DNA of 43,998 nt from Oscillospiraceae bacterium (GCA_029067895.1 JAIEDQ010000197.1:1-43998), one strand, 5' to 3'; shown: positions 24,807-32,828, counted from the first letter of the stretch. The notes: a model not told the origin generated them from the letters alone. Numbers and translations: made by a program.

Positions 24807-26240
24807 TCAGCACCTGCTTTCGCTGTTTGCTTTATCCGCAAGAAGATACTTTCTTATCGGCGGGACAAAGCTGAGTATCAGATACAGCAGACCCGTGCCG
24901 AGGAAAGAAAATCCCGTGGGTGTGAGCCTGAAAAGAAGCATATTGTGTACCTCTCCCGTGACGGGATTATATATCAGCAGGGACATTGCAACTCCCGCCG
25001 CAACGCAGAGCAGTCCCACCCAGTTTATGCCGCTGGTGTAGTCGTAGGCGTGATGTCCCTCAAGACCGAACGCCGAGCGCATATCAAGCTTCTGCTTTCT
25101 TACGAAGAAGAAGTCCGTGAAAAGCAGTGCGGCAAGGGGCGCGTAGATACAGGCGCTTATTGTCAGGAACGAACCGAAGTACTCCACAATCTTTCCCCAT
25201 ACGCACAGCAGACCCGCGTAAACCGCAAGTACTATAATAAGCGTGCGGTAGTTTGCACGTCTGAACGAGGATTTGAGCATTACTCCGTATATGTACGAGC
25301 CTACAGCCTGAGTGCCGATATTGGCAAACGCCACCAGCAGAAGCGAGCTTAACGCAAGCGCGGGAACGGAAAGCGTTGCAAGCATAAGGGTAGGGTCGTC
25401 TATCATCTCGCCTGTAACGTACTGCATTGCGATAGCCATTACAGCTCCCACAACAACGAAAAACGAGCCCGAAACGCCCTGTCCGATAACGCCTGCCCAG
25501 AAGCCCGCGGTCTCCTTTTTGGCAAGTCTTGGAACTTCTCCCATTCCGCCCACAAGGGTTATTACAAACGCGAAGTTTGCCTCGATTGAAATTATGTACG
25601 GGATAATGCTGTCGGAATATCCGCTGTCCGCGGGACGGTAATTCCATATCACGTCAAAGGGCACTTTTGTGAAGCCTACTACAACAACGACTGCTCCCAG
25701 CGCAAGCAGCAGGGGAACAAGTACACGCGTGGTATATGTGATCGCGCCAATTCCCTTATAGGCGATAGCCGTGCCTATTGCAACGCAGAGAAGTCTCAGC
25801 AAAAGCGGCGCAAAGCTTGGAAGTGTCACACCGAAAAGCGCGGCAAGGTTTCCCATTGAGGAGGCGAACAAGTCCGCGCAGACCGCGTACCAAGGGTAGT
25901 TTATAATGATTATGACCACGGTCATCAGCGTGACGCCCTTGTGTCCGAATACGGCTTTGAGCCATATCCATATGTCTATTCCGTACCGCACCGAAAGTAT
26001 TACGGGAAGCTGATATATCGCCAGCATAAGGATAGCTCCCGCGAACGCTCCAATAAGAAGCTGCTTGAAGCCCACTAAAGTTGCAAGATACGAGCCCTGC
26101 GTATAGCTCCATGTTGCTATGCAGTACCCCGACAGTATCAGCACCGCGTCCAGAAAGCCGTAAAGCTTTTCCCTGTTCAGAACGGGAGCAATGCCGAAAA
26201 GGGCTTCCTTTTCGATCTGTTCGTTTACATTTCCGCTCAT
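24807..26240 (-). CDS. NCS1-family purine/cytosine permease-like transporter
   Basis: A 477-residue protein of about twelve hydrophobic helices. The N-terminal LYGFLDAVLILSGYCIATWSYTQGSYLATLVGFKQLLIGAFAG and the following GIDIWIWLKAVFGHKG fit the nucleobase:cation symporter 1 family (CodB-like). The likely substrate is a nucleobase or related compound; sequence alone does not decide which. It overlaps the upstream 59-residue membrane protein gene by ATGA, and the acyltransferase follows with one base between. The start at 26240 is the one that fits this overlap; longer starts lie inside the small gene. Confidence 0.85.
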   Translation of the reverse strand: MSGNVNEQIEKEALFGIAPVLNREKLYGFLDAVLILSGYCIATWSYTQGSYLATLVGFKQLLIGAFAGAILMLAIYQLPVILSVRYGIDIWIWLKAVFGHKGVTLMTVVIIIINYPWYAVCADLFASSMGNLAALFGVTLPSFAPLLLRLLCVAIGTAIAYKGIGAITYTTRVLVPLLLALGAVVVVVGFTKVPFDVIWNYRPADSGYSDSIIPYIISIEANFAFVITLVGGMGEVPRLAKKETAGFWAGVIGQGVSGSFFVVVGAVMAIAMQYVTGEMIDDPTLMLATLSVPALALSSLLLVAFANIGTQAVGSYIYGVMLKSSFRRANYRTLIIVLAVYAGLLCVWGKIVEYFGSFLTISACIYAPLAALLFTDFFFVRKQKLDMRSAFGLEGHHAYDYTSGINWVGLLCVAAGVAMSLLIYNPVTGEVHNMLLFRLTPTGFSFLGTGLLYLILSFVPPIRKYLLADKANSESRC

Positions 26241-26416
26241 CTTATAAATCCCCCCGCAATTACTAAAATAAGACATACCGCGCATACCGCCGCGAGAACT
26301 ATGTAGTCCTTTTTACCGAATCTTTTCGGGAATTCGCAGTCCTCCGATTCCATTTCGGATATCCGCTTTTCAATCTCGTCGGCAAGCTTTTTGTCGTATT
26401 CGTTTGATCTTGACAT
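26237..26416 (-). CDS. 59-residue single-pass membrane protein coupled to the permease
   Basis: A small protein with a charged helical N-terminus (NEYDKKLADEIEKRISEMES) and one transmembrane helix near the C-terminus (YIVLAAVCAVCLILVIAGGFI). It is the first gene of the permease operon and overlaps the permease by four bases, which suggests a permease subunit or regulator, as for small partners of other secondary transporters such as YhdT with PanF (analogy only). The ATG at 26416 follows AAAGGGG; upstream Met codons lie in the promoter region. Confidence 0.75.
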   Translation of the reverse strand: MSRSNEYDKKLADEIEKRISEMESEDCEFPKRFGKKDYIVLAAVCAVCLILVIAGGFIR

Positions 26417-26440
26417 AATTGTCAACCCCTTTCTTTGCAT

Positions 26441-26469
26441 ATTATACATCATATAATATTATTTGTCAA
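26441..26469 (-). promoter_or_regulatory. Consensus promoter of the permease operon
   Basis: A perfect TTGACA (26469-26464), 17-base spacer and TATAAT (26446-26441), minus strand, about 25 bases before the small membrane protein gene. No riboswitch fits in so short a leader. Confidence 0.88.
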
Positions 26470-26549
26470 TAGGTATGGGCAATTTTTTGGAAATTTTTTA
26501 TAGTGTCAGACCTATAAACAGCTACAGCGGAAAAATTTTTCAAAAATGC

Positions 26550-26578
26550 TTGACAACTTAAAAACGGTGTGCTATAAT
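26550..26578 (+). promoter_or_regulatory. Consensus promoter of tRNA-Arg
   Basis: A perfect TTGACA (26550-26555), 17-base spacer and TATAAT (26573-26578); the tRNA begins 27 bases after the -10. Confidence 0.88.
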
Positions 26579-26604
26579 AAAATGCGTTGATTAATTTCAG
26601 CAAT

Positions 26605-26681
26605 GCGTTGCTAGCTCAGCTGGATAGAGTGACTGGCTACGAACCAGTAGGTCAGGGGTTCGAGTCCCTTGCAGCGCACCA
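26605..26681 (+). tRNA. tRNA-Arg (anticodon ACG)
   Basis: A 77-base cloverleaf. The acceptor stem is GCGTTGC/GCAGCGC with one G-U pair, the D arm contains GCTC-AGCTGGATA-GAGT, the anticodon stem is ACTGG/CCAGT with loop CTACGAA (anticodon ACG, normally deaminated to ICG), and the T arm is AGGGG-TTCGAGT-CCCTT. The discriminator A and CCA are encoded. It reads CGU, CGC and CGA arginine codons. Confidence 0.98.
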
Positions 26682-26702
26682 GCGGGGAAGCCCCCGCGGG
26701 CA
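26681..26702. repeat. GC-rich repeat fragment touching the tRNA 3' end
   Basis: AGCGGGGAAGCCCCCGCGGGC is the 20-bp terminal inverted repeat of the element at 39835-39999 with one extra A. It starts at the last A of the tRNA CCA. Only one end is present, so this is a fragment or solo terminus. Confidence 0.65.
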
Positions 26703-26703
26703 T

Positions 26704-26741
26704 AACCGCTCACGCAGTAAAATGCGGGAGCGGTTTTTTTA
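26704..26741 (+). terminator. Intrinsic terminator after tRNA-Arg
   Basis: CCGCTC-ACGCA and TGCGG-GAGCGG pair around a GTAAAA-type loop and are followed by seven Ts. It lies directly after the repeat fragment. Confidence 0.88.
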
Positions 26742-26780
26742 TACGGTGGCTTCCAAAAAAACAGGAAAGAGGTCGATTTT

Positions 26781-27005
26781 ATGGATATCAAGGCAAAAAT
26801 CGAAGAGATCGCAAACAAGGTCAAGAACGACAAAGGCTTTGCGGACGAGTTCAAGGCAAACCCCGTAAAGGCTGTTGAAAAGGTGATCGGCATGGACTTG
26901 CCCGACGACCAGATCAACAAGATCGTTGACGGTATCAAGGCAAAAATTTCCGTTGACGGCGTTAAGGACAAGGTTGGCGGTCTGCTGGGCAAGCTCGGCA
27001 AATAA
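26781..27005 (+). CDS. Small helical protein resembling Nif11/nitrile-hydratase-type leader sequences
   Basis: A 74-residue protein with no signal peptide or transmembrane helix. It is almost all amphipathic helix: MDIKAKIEEIANKVKND, then FADEFKANPVKAVEKVIGMDLPDDQINKIVDGI, ending KDKVGGLLGKLGK. The FxxNPVxAVExxxGxxLPDDxIxxI pattern recalls the leader domain of Nif11/nitrile-hydratase-related peptide precursors, but no maturation enzyme is nearby, and similar short proteins are common and uncharacterised in Clostridia as far as I recall. The reading frame is supported by AGAGGT before the ATG and by a terminator right after the stop. Function is unknown. Confidence 0.75.
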   Translation: MDIKAKIEEIANKVKNDKGFADEFKANPVKAVEKVIGMDLPDDQINKIVDGIKAKISVDGVKDKVGGLLGKLGK

Positions 27006-27010
27006 AACTG

Positions 27011-27055
27011 ATAAAAACGCGGCATTTCGTATGTGGAATGCCGCGTTTTTCTTTA
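27011..27055. terminator. Bidirectional terminator
   Basis: The 12-bp stem AAACGCGGCATT/AATGCCGCGTTT with a 10-base loop has T runs on both strands. It lies between the small helical protein gene and galE, which are convergent. Confidence 0.92.
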
Positions 27056-27059
27056 CAGT

Positions 27060-28073
27060 TTACTTAATGCCGTCGGGATTTTTTTCGGTGAAATTCCAGC
27101 CGTCGCGGCACATCTGAGCAATGTCCGCCTTGGCTTCCCAGCCGAACAGAGCCTTTGCCTTGTCGGTGTTTGCGTAGCAGGTAGCGATATCTCCGGGACG
27201 GCGGGGAGCTATCTTGTAGTTCACCTTTTTGCCCGAAGCTTCTTCAAACGCGCGGACAACCTCCAGTACGCTTGTACCCTTGCCAGTACCGAGATTTACC
27301 GCTTCCGTACCCTTGTGCTTCAGAGCGTAATCGACCGCGCACAGGTGTCCCTTTGCAAGGTCAACAACGTGGATATAGTCGCGGACGCCCGTTCCGTCGG
27401 GAGTATCGTAATCGTCACCGTACACGCTCAGGCAGGGGAGCTTTCCCGAAGCAACCTGCGCAACATAAGGCAGGAGGTTGTTGGGAATGCCGTTGGGGTC
27501 TTCGCCGATAAGACCGCTCTCATGCGCTCCGATAGGGTTGAAGTACCGAAGCAGAACAACGCTCCATTCCTCGTCGGCTTTTGCGGTATCGGTAAGTATC
27601 TGCTCGATCATTACTTTTGTGTAGCCGTAGGGATTTGTCGCCGAGGTGGGGTATGTCTCGACATAGGGCACGGGATTGTTCATGCCGTAAACCGTCGCGC
27701 TTGAGGAAAATACAATGTTCTTGCAGCCGCCCTCACGCATAGCCTTGATAAGCTCAATTGTACCCGAAATGTTGTTGTAGTAGTATTCCACAGGCTTTGC
27801 GCAGGATTCGCCCACGGCTTTAAGTCCCGCAAAGTGGATAACTGCGTCGATCTTGTTTTCCTTAAATATTTTGAGCGTACCCTCGTAATCGAGGATATCC
27901 GTTTCGTAGAACTTGAAATCCTTGCCCGTGATCTTTTTGATGCGGTTCAGCGCTTCGGGCTTTGAGTTGGAGAAGTTGTCCATAACAACAATATCGTGAC
28001 CCGCGTTAAGAAGCTCCACACAGGTGTGGCTGCCGATAAAGCCCGCGCCGCCGGTTACAAGAATTGTACTCAT
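27060..28073 (-). CDS. galE: UDP-glucose 4-epimerase
   Basis: A 337-residue short-chain-dehydrogenase-type epimerase interconverting UDP-glucose and UDP-galactose. The NAD-binding GGAGFIGSHTCVELL, the catalytic Ser in FSSSATVYG with Tyr and Lys in YGYTKVMIEQ, RYFNPIGAH and the C-terminal RRPGDIATCYA are all present. AAAGGAA precedes the ATG. It is a single gene with its own promoter and no other Leloir gene nearby, so it may serve cell-surface polysaccharide synthesis as much as galactose use (inference). Confidence 0.98.
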   Translation of the reverse strand: MSTILVTGGAGFIGSHTCVELLNAGHDIVVMDNFSNSKPEALNRIKKITGKDFKFYETDILDYEGTLKIFKENKIDAVIHFAGLKAVGESCAKPVEYYYNNISGTIELIKAMREGGCKNIVFSSSATVYGMNNPVPYVETYPTSATNPYGYTKVMIEQILTDTAKADEEWSVVLLRYFNPIGAHESGLIGEDPNGIPNNLLPYVAQVASGKLPCLSVYGDDYDTPDGTGVRDYIHVVDLAKGHLCAVDYALKHKGTEAVNLGTGKGTSVLEVVRAFEEASGKKVNYKIAPRRPGDIATCYANTDKAKALFGWEAKADIAQMCRDGWNFTEKNPDGIK

Positions 28074-28107
28074 AAAAAATCATTCCTTTCAAAAATCCTC
28101 TGTAATT

Positions 28108-28136
28108 ATTTTACATCATTTCAGCCGATTTTTCAA
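28108..28136 (-). promoter_or_regulatory. Promoter of galE
   Basis: TTGAAA (28136-28131), a 17-base spacer and TAAAAT (28113-28108) on the minus strand, about 35 bases before galE. Confidence 0.7.
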
Positions 28137-28248
28137 TACCCATTTTCCGATATTTAAGAATATTTTACAAGATTACGCCGTGCAAAAGCTGTAAACTTTA
28201 ATAAGCGAACGAAATTCCAACCATTTGTATAAAATTTTTGTTTACCTA

Positions 28249-28277
28249 TTGACAAATCTGTACGGGAGTGGTATACT
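28249..28277 (+). promoter_or_regulatory. Promoter of the DAHP synthase gene
   Basis: TTGACA (28249-28254), a 17-base spacer and TATACT (28272-28277). The leader to the start codon is about 65 bases and shows only a weak ACAGC/GCTGT pairing; no terminator or T-box elements were seen. Confidence 0.85.
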
Positions 28278-28346
28278 ATACTTTATTACACAACAGCGTT
28301 AAAGCTTAAAATCAATAAATTATGCTGTCATAGAAAGGTGATCAAA

Positions 28347-29360
28347 ATGATTTTAGTACTCAAACAAAACCCCGAAAAGGAAAAGGTGGACTCCCTTATC
28401 AGAATGCTGGGAGAAAAAGGTCTGTCCACAAACGTAAGCGAGGGCGCAAGCCATACTATTATAGGACTTATCGGCGATACCTCACATCTGCCCGTCGACC
28501 TTATCTCCGCGCTGGATATCGTGGAGAGCGTTACCCGCGTGTCCGAGCCGTTCAAGGCTGCAAACCGCAAAATGCATCCCGACAACACTATTGTGGACGT
28601 TGGCGGCGTCAAGATCGGCGAGGGATATTTCCAAGTGATTGCGGGACCCTGCTCCGTTGAAAGCGAGGAGCAGGTGATCGAGGTCGCAAACGACGTTAAG
28701 GCAAGCGGAGCAACACTTCTCCGCGGCGGTGCGTTCAAGCCCAGAACTTCCCCCTACGCCTTTCAGGGGCTTCACGCGGACGGTTTGAAGCTTCTGCTTG
28801 AAGCCAAAAAGGAGACAGGTCTGCCAATAGTTACCGAGATCATGAACGTTAACCATGTTGAGCTTTTTGCCGACGTAGATCTGATTCAAGTCGGCGCAAG
28901 AAATATGCAGAACTTCGACCTGCTCAAAGAGCTTGGAAAGCTCCGCAAGCCCATACTTCTGAAGCGGGGACTTGCAAACACCCTTGAAGAATTTCTCATG
29001 TCCGCGGAGTACATCATGGCGGTCGGAAAGAGTCCTGTAATCCTCTGCGAGCTCGGTATCCGAACGTTCGAGACAAAGACAAGAAACACTCTCGACCTCT
29101 CCGCAGTACCTATGCTGAAAAAGCTTTCCCACCTGCCCGTTATCATCGACCCCAGCCATGCTACGGGTATCTCGTGGATGGTGGAGCCCCTTGCGAAAGC
29201 GGCGGTTGCGGTCGGCGCGGACGGTCTGATGATCGAGGTACACAACAACCCTGCAAAGGCTCTCTGCGACGGTGCGCAGTCTCTCAACCCCGAGCAGTTT
29301 GACATGCTTATGAAAGACATCAAGCGCAGAGTTGAGTTCGAGGGAAAAACAATGAACTAA
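28347..29360 (+). CDS. aroF: 3-deoxy-7-phosphoheptulonate (DAHP) synthase, type I-beta
   Basis: A 337-residue enzyme condensing PEP and erythrose-4-phosphate, the first step to aromatic amino acids. The N-terminal ferredoxin-like regulatory domain (about 1-75, MILVLKQNPEKEKVDSLIRML) is followed by the barrel with VIAGPCSVES, LRGGAFKPRTSPYAFQG, LIQVGARNMQNF, PILLKRG and VIIDPSHATG. This N-domain plus beta-type barrel matches the Thermotoga enzyme, which is feedback-inhibited by Tyr and Phe. The start at 28347 has AAAGGTG upstream; a GTG three codons earlier overlaps that site. A terminator follows, so it is transcribed apart from the ior operon. Confidence 0.97.
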   Translation: MILVLKQNPEKEKVDSLIRMLGEKGLSTNVSEGASHTIIGLIGDTSHLPVDLISALDIVESVTRVSEPFKAANRKMHPDNTIVDVGGVKIGEGYFQVIAGPCSVESEEQVIEVANDVKASGATLLRGGAFKPRTSPYAFQGLHADGLKLLLEAKKETGLPIVTEIMNVNHVELFADVDLIQVGARNMQNFDLLKELGKLRKPILLKRGLANTLEEFLMSAEYIMAVGKSPVILCELGIRTFETKTRNTLDLSAVPMLKKLSHLPVIIDPSHATGISWMVEPLAKAAVAVGADGLMIEVHNNPAKALCDGAQSLNPEQFDMLMKDIKRRVEFEGKTMN

Positions 29361-29378
29361 AGCAGAAGTCTGCAATGA

Positions 29379-29414
29379 AAACGGCTTGTCCTGCGGGACA
29401 GGTCGTTTTTTTGT
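29379..29414 (+). terminator. Intrinsic terminator after DAHP synthase
   Basis: ACGGCTTGTCC and GGGACAGGTCGT pair around TGC, followed by seven Ts, about 20 bases after the stop. Confidence 0.9.
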
Positions 29415-29476
29415 CTGTTTTTGTTTCCTAAGGATAAATTTTATGAATTTTCAAATAACTTTTTTCGCGAAAACAC

Positions 29477-29505
29477 TTTCATTTTGATTAAGATTGTGTT
29501 ATAAT
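29477..29505 (+). promoter_or_regulatory. Probable extended -10 promoter of the ior operon
   Basis: TATAAT at 29500-29505 preceded by TGT (extended -10). The best -35 at a 17-base spacing is weak, TTTCAT (29477-29482). It lies about 37 bases before iorA. Confidence 0.55.
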
Positions 29506-29542
29506 CGAAATATATATTGCGTATCAGAAAGGAATTTTTACT

Positions 29543-31270
29543 ATGAAAAAGCTTATGCTCGGAAATGCCGCGTTTGCAAGAGGTCTTTACGAGGCGGGCG
29601 TAACGGTGGTTTCAAGCTACCCCGGCACACCCTCCACGGAAATTACCGAATACGCGGCGGAATATGATGAAATTTACGCCGAATGGGCTCCCAACGAAAA
29701 GGTCGCTATGGAAGTCGCTCTCGGCGCGTCTATTGCAGGTTCACGTTCTTTCTGCGGAATGAAGCACGTTGGTCTCAACGTTGCAGCTGACCCGCTCTAC
29801 ACCGCGTCCTACACGGGAGTAAACGGCGGCATGGTTATTGCCGTTGCCGACGACCCCGGTATGCACTCATCTCAGAATGAGCAGGATTCCAGACATCACG
29901 CCATTGCTTCAAAGGTGCTTATGGTAGAACCCTCCGACTCTGCGGAGTGCAAGGATTTCGTCAAGACCTCCTTTGAGCTTTCGGAAGAATACGACGTACC
30001 TGTTATCGTCCGTATGTGTACAAGAGTTGCCCACTCTCAGTCGGCTGTGGAGATATGCGACAGGGTAGTACCCCCTCAGAAGGAATACACTAAAAATCCC
30101 CAGAAGTACGTTATGATGCCCGCATTTGCACGCGGCAGACACGTCTTTGTTGAGGAACGTACCAAAAAGCTGACCGAGTACGCCGAGAAGTCTCCCCTTA
30201 ATAAGGTTATAGACAACGGCGGGGAAATCGGCATCATCACAAGCGGAATTTCTTACCAGTACGCCCGCGAGGCAATGGGAGACAAGGCTTCCTACCTGAA
30301 GCTGGGAATTATAAATCCTCTGCCCGTGGAGCTTATCAAGAATTTCTGTTCCAAGTACAAAAAGGTGTACGTTATCGAGGAGCTTGACGACATCATTGAG
30401 ACCCACTGCAAAAAGCTGGGACTTGACGTTGTCGGCAAGGAGCTGTTCGGCTACATAGGAGAATTTTCACAGGCTATAGTTGCGGAGAAGCTTTTAGGCG
30501 TCAAGAACGAGACGGTTTCCTTTGACGGAAACGTGCCTGTACGTCCTCCCGTTATGTGCGCAGGATGTCCCCACAGAGGACTTTTCTACTGCCTGTCCAA
30601 AAACAAGATCACGGTTTCGGGCGACATCGGATGCTACACTCTCGGAGCAAGCGCTCCATTGGCGGCTATGGATACCACAATCTGCATGGGCGCGTCAATA
30701 TCCGCTCTCCACGGCTTCAACAAGGCACGCGGCGAGGAAGCGGAGAAGTCCACAGTTGCGGTAATAGGCGACTCCACCTTTATGCACAGCGGTATGACGG
30801 GACTGGTAAACATTGCCTATAACTCCACCAACTCCACGGTAATAATCCTTGACAACTCCATTACGGGAATGACAGGTCACCAGCAGAACCCCACCACGGG
30901 AAAAAATCTCAAGGGCGATCCTGCCGCCGCGGTAAATCTGGAGGAGCTTTGCAAGGCGATCGGAATAAAGCGCGTCCGCGTTGTAGACCCCTACAACCTT
31001 GCGGAAACGGAAGCCGCCATCAAGGAGGAGCTTGCAGTTCCCGAAGCTTCGGTAATAATCTCACGCCGTCCCTGCGCGCTGCTTAAATATGTTAAGCACA
31101 AGCCCGCTCTTAAAGTGGTCAGCGACAAGTGCAAGGGCTGCAAAATGTGCCTGAAGCTTGGCTGTCCCGCCATTTCGGTAAGAGACGGAAAGGCTGTTAT
31201 CGACCATACACAGTGCGTCGGCTGCGGTATCTGTACCGAGGTCTGCAAGTTCGGTGCGATAGAGGATTAA
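29543..31270 (+). CDS. iorA: Indolepyruvate ferredoxin oxidoreductase, alpha subunit
   Basis: The 575-residue large subunit of the enzyme that oxidatively decarboxylates aryl pyruvates to aryl acetyl-CoA with ferredoxin, a reaction that can run in reverse. The N-terminal pyrimidine domain has GNAAFARGLYEAGVTVVSSYPGTPSTEI; the thiamine-diphosphate domain (about 340-490) has CAGCPHRG, GDIGCYTLG, GDSTFMHSGMTGL and the metal site DNSITGMTGHQQNP. The C-terminus carries two iron-sulfur motifs (CKGCKMCLKLGCP and CVGCGICTEVCKFGAIE). The length is a little shorter than the archaeal enzymes. Its partner iorB is separated from it by two membrane-protein genes. Confidence 0.97.
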   Translation: MKKLMLGNAAFARGLYEAGVTVVSSYPGTPSTEITEYAAEYDEIYAEWAPNEKVAMEVALGASIAGSRSFCGMKHVGLNVAADPLYTASYTGVNGGMVIAVADDPGMHSSQNEQDSRHHAIASKVLMVEPSDSAECKDFVKTSFELSEEYDVPVIVRMCTRVAHSQSAVEICDRVVPPQKEYTKNPQKYVMMPAFARGRHVFVEERTKKLTEYAEKSPLNKVIDNGGEIGIITSGISYQYAREAMGDKASYLKLGIINPLPVELIKNFCSKYKKVYVIEELDDIIETHCKKLGLDVVGKELFGYIGEFSQAIVAEKLLGVKNETVSFDGNVPVRPPVMCAGCPHRGLFYCLSKNKITVSGDIGCYTLGASAPLAAMDTTICMGASISALHGFNKARGEEAEKSTVAVIGDSTFMHSGMTGLVNIAYNSTNSTVIILDNSITGMTGHQQNPTTGKNLKGDPAAAVNLEELCKAIGIKRVRVVDPYNLAETEAAIKEELAVPEASVIISRRPCALLKYVKHKPALKVVSDKCKGCKMCLKLGCPAISVRDGKAVIDHTQCVGCGICTEVCKFGAIED

Positions 31271-31281
31271 GGGGTGACATT

Positions 31282-31791
31282 ATGCCAAAGGGTGCATTTG
31301 ACGAGGAGCATACTCCACCGCCTGACAGCGAAGCCGCAGACGAGGGAAATTCAAGCGCGTTCATTGTGGCAAAGGCTGTTGTCGGCGCGTTTATCGGTTC
31401 TATTCCCGCTTCTATACTGTGGATAAGTCTCGGCAGGGTCGGCTATATCGCTTCGGTGTGCGGATTTTTTATGATATTCGGTGAGATGTATCTGTGCAGT
31501 CTCCTTACAAAAAACGAAAAGGACATGAACATTGAAACGGCAATTGTCGTTTGTATCGTGGTCACGATCATTATGGTGTACCTCTGCGAAAGAGCGGTCT
31601 GGTCGTACGATCTGTACTATGCTCTCGCTCCGGAATGTCCGTCTGTGGGATTCTGCTTTGTGCATTTTGAGAAGCTTATCACAGGCACGGAGATAAGCGC
31701 GGATTTCGATTCGGCACTTTTCAGGAGCTACATCTTCGCCGCGATCGGAGCTGCGACAAGCTCTTTCAGAGCGCTGAAGTTTCAGCAGTAA
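31282..31791 (+). CDS. Membrane protein of unknown function between iorA and crcB
   Basis: A 169-residue protein starting at an ATG eleven bases after the iorA stop, with GGGGTG before it. A short acidic, Pro-containing N-terminus (FDEEHTPPPDSEAADEG) is followed by three clear transmembrane helices (about 25-52, 55-77 and 87-112) and a weaker hydrophobic stretch near the C-terminus. I do not recognise the family. A longer frame running back into iorA was rejected. Co-transcription suggests a link with the ior genes or with CrcB, but nothing in the sequence shows a function. Confidence 0.75.
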   Translation: MPKGAFDEEHTPPPDSEAADEGNSSAFIVAKAVVGAFIGSIPASILWISLGRVGYIASVCGFFMIFGEMYLCSLLTKNEKDMNIETAIVVCIVVTIIMVYLCERAVWSYDLYYALAPECPSVGFCFVHFEKLITGTEISADFDSALFRSYIFAAIGAATSSFRALKFQQ

Positions 31792-31817
31792 CGCAACCAA
31801 TTCGATTGGAGGAATTT

Positions 31818-32195
31818 ATGACACTTCCGTCAATTTTAGCCGTTGCGGCAGGAGGAGCAGTCGGGGCGGTGCTTCGGTATCTGATAAGCCTGATACCGTT
31901 TAATGGGAATTTCCCGATAGCAACGCTTGTCGCAAACATTCTCGGTGCACTTGTAATCGGTTTTATATCGGGATTTGCCGCGTCCGGTACGGCTGACAAA
32001 AACGCCGTGCTGTTTCTTAAAACAGGAGTGTGCGGCGGCTTTACAACGTTTTCAACGTTTTCGCTGGAATGCTTTCAGCTATTTGAAAGCGGGAAAACAC
32101 TTACAGGTTCGGTCTATGTTGTGCTGAGTCTTTCGGGCTGTCTGCTCGGAGTATGGGCGGGAACAGCTTTAGGCAAAGCGGTCTTTAACAAATAA
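31818..32195 (+). CDS. crcB: CrcB/Fluc fluoride channel
   Basis: A 125-residue, four-helix membrane protein of the Fluc family, which exports toxic fluoride. Family markers are GGAVGAVLRY near the N-terminus, the FPIATLVANILGALVIGF helix and CGGFTTFSTFSLE with the phenylalanine/threonine track. The ATG at 31818 follows GGAGGAA; a TTG four codons earlier falls inside that site. Fluc channels assemble as dual-topology dimers, so one gene is enough. Its place between iorA and iorB is unusual, and no fluoride riboswitch was found upstream. Confidence 0.95.
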   Translation: MTLPSILAVAAGGAVGAVLRYLISLIPFNGNFPIATLVANILGALVIGFISGFAASGTADKNAVLFLKTGVCGGFTTFSTFSLECFQLFESGKTLTGSVYVVLSLSGCLLGVWAGTALGKAVFNK

Positions 32196-32252
32196 AATTT
32201 GTCCTGCCTGTCAAGGGCGGTCACATCTGCAAAAAAATCGGAGGAATGATTT

Positions 32253-32828
32253 ATGAATACAAGATCAATTATGATAGTAGGCGTGGGAGGACAGGGTTCT
32301 CTGCTCGCTTCAAGGCTTCTGGGCAACGTTCTGCTTGCTCAGGGACACGACGTTAAGGTGTCCGAGGTACACGGAATGTCCCAGCGCGGAGGCTCGGTTG
32401 TTACCTATGTTAAGTACGGCGACGAGGTATGGTCTCCCGTTATAGAAAAGGGCGAGGCTGACGTTATAATATCCTTTGAGCAGCTTGAAGCGGCAAGATG
32501 GCTTCCCTACCTGAAAAAGGGCGGAAAGCTTATCACCTCCACCCAGAAGCTTGACCCCATGCCCGTTATCACGGGAGCGGCTGAGTATCCCGACGATATC
32601 ATCGAAAAGCTGACTGCGGCGGGCGTTGAGGTAACTGCTGTGGACGCTCTCGCTCTTGCGGAGCAGGCGGGTATCGCAAAGGCTTCAAACGTTGCGCTGA
32701 TGGGCGTTGTTGCGGCTAAGACCGACTTTGACGACAAGCTCTGGCAGGACGCTTTGGAGCAGTGCGTTCCCCCGAAATTTTTAGAGCTTAACAAAAAGGC
32801 ATTTGAGCTTGGAAAGGCAAGTGCATAA
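32253..32828 (+). CDS. iorB: Indolepyruvate ferredoxin oxidoreductase, beta subunit
   Basis: The 191-residue gamma-domain subunit that completes the oxidoreductase with IorA. It begins MIVGVGGQGSLLASRLLGNVLLAQGHDVKVSEVHGMSQRGGSV, the standard start of this family, and contains the SFEQLEAARWLPYLK segment. GGAGG precedes the ATG. Length is typical. Confidence 0.96.
   Translation: MNTRSIMIVGVGGQGSLLASRLLGNVLLAQGHDVKVSEVHGMSQRGGSVVTYVKYGDEVWSPVIEKGEADVIISFEQLEAARWLPYLKKGGKLITSTQKLDPMPVITGAAEYPDDIIEKLTAAGVEVTAVDALALAEQAGIAKASNVALMGVVAAKTDFDDKLWQDALEQCVPPKFLELNKKAFELGKASA

Noticed and set aside
26605-27005. Integrated mobile element at tRNA-Arg
   Set aside because: No integrase, no second partial tRNA copy and no foreign gene cluster downstream; only a short repeat fragment is present.
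31792-31817. Fluoride (crcB) riboswitch
   Set aside because: Only 26 bases separate crcB from the upstream gene and the aptamer core is absent.
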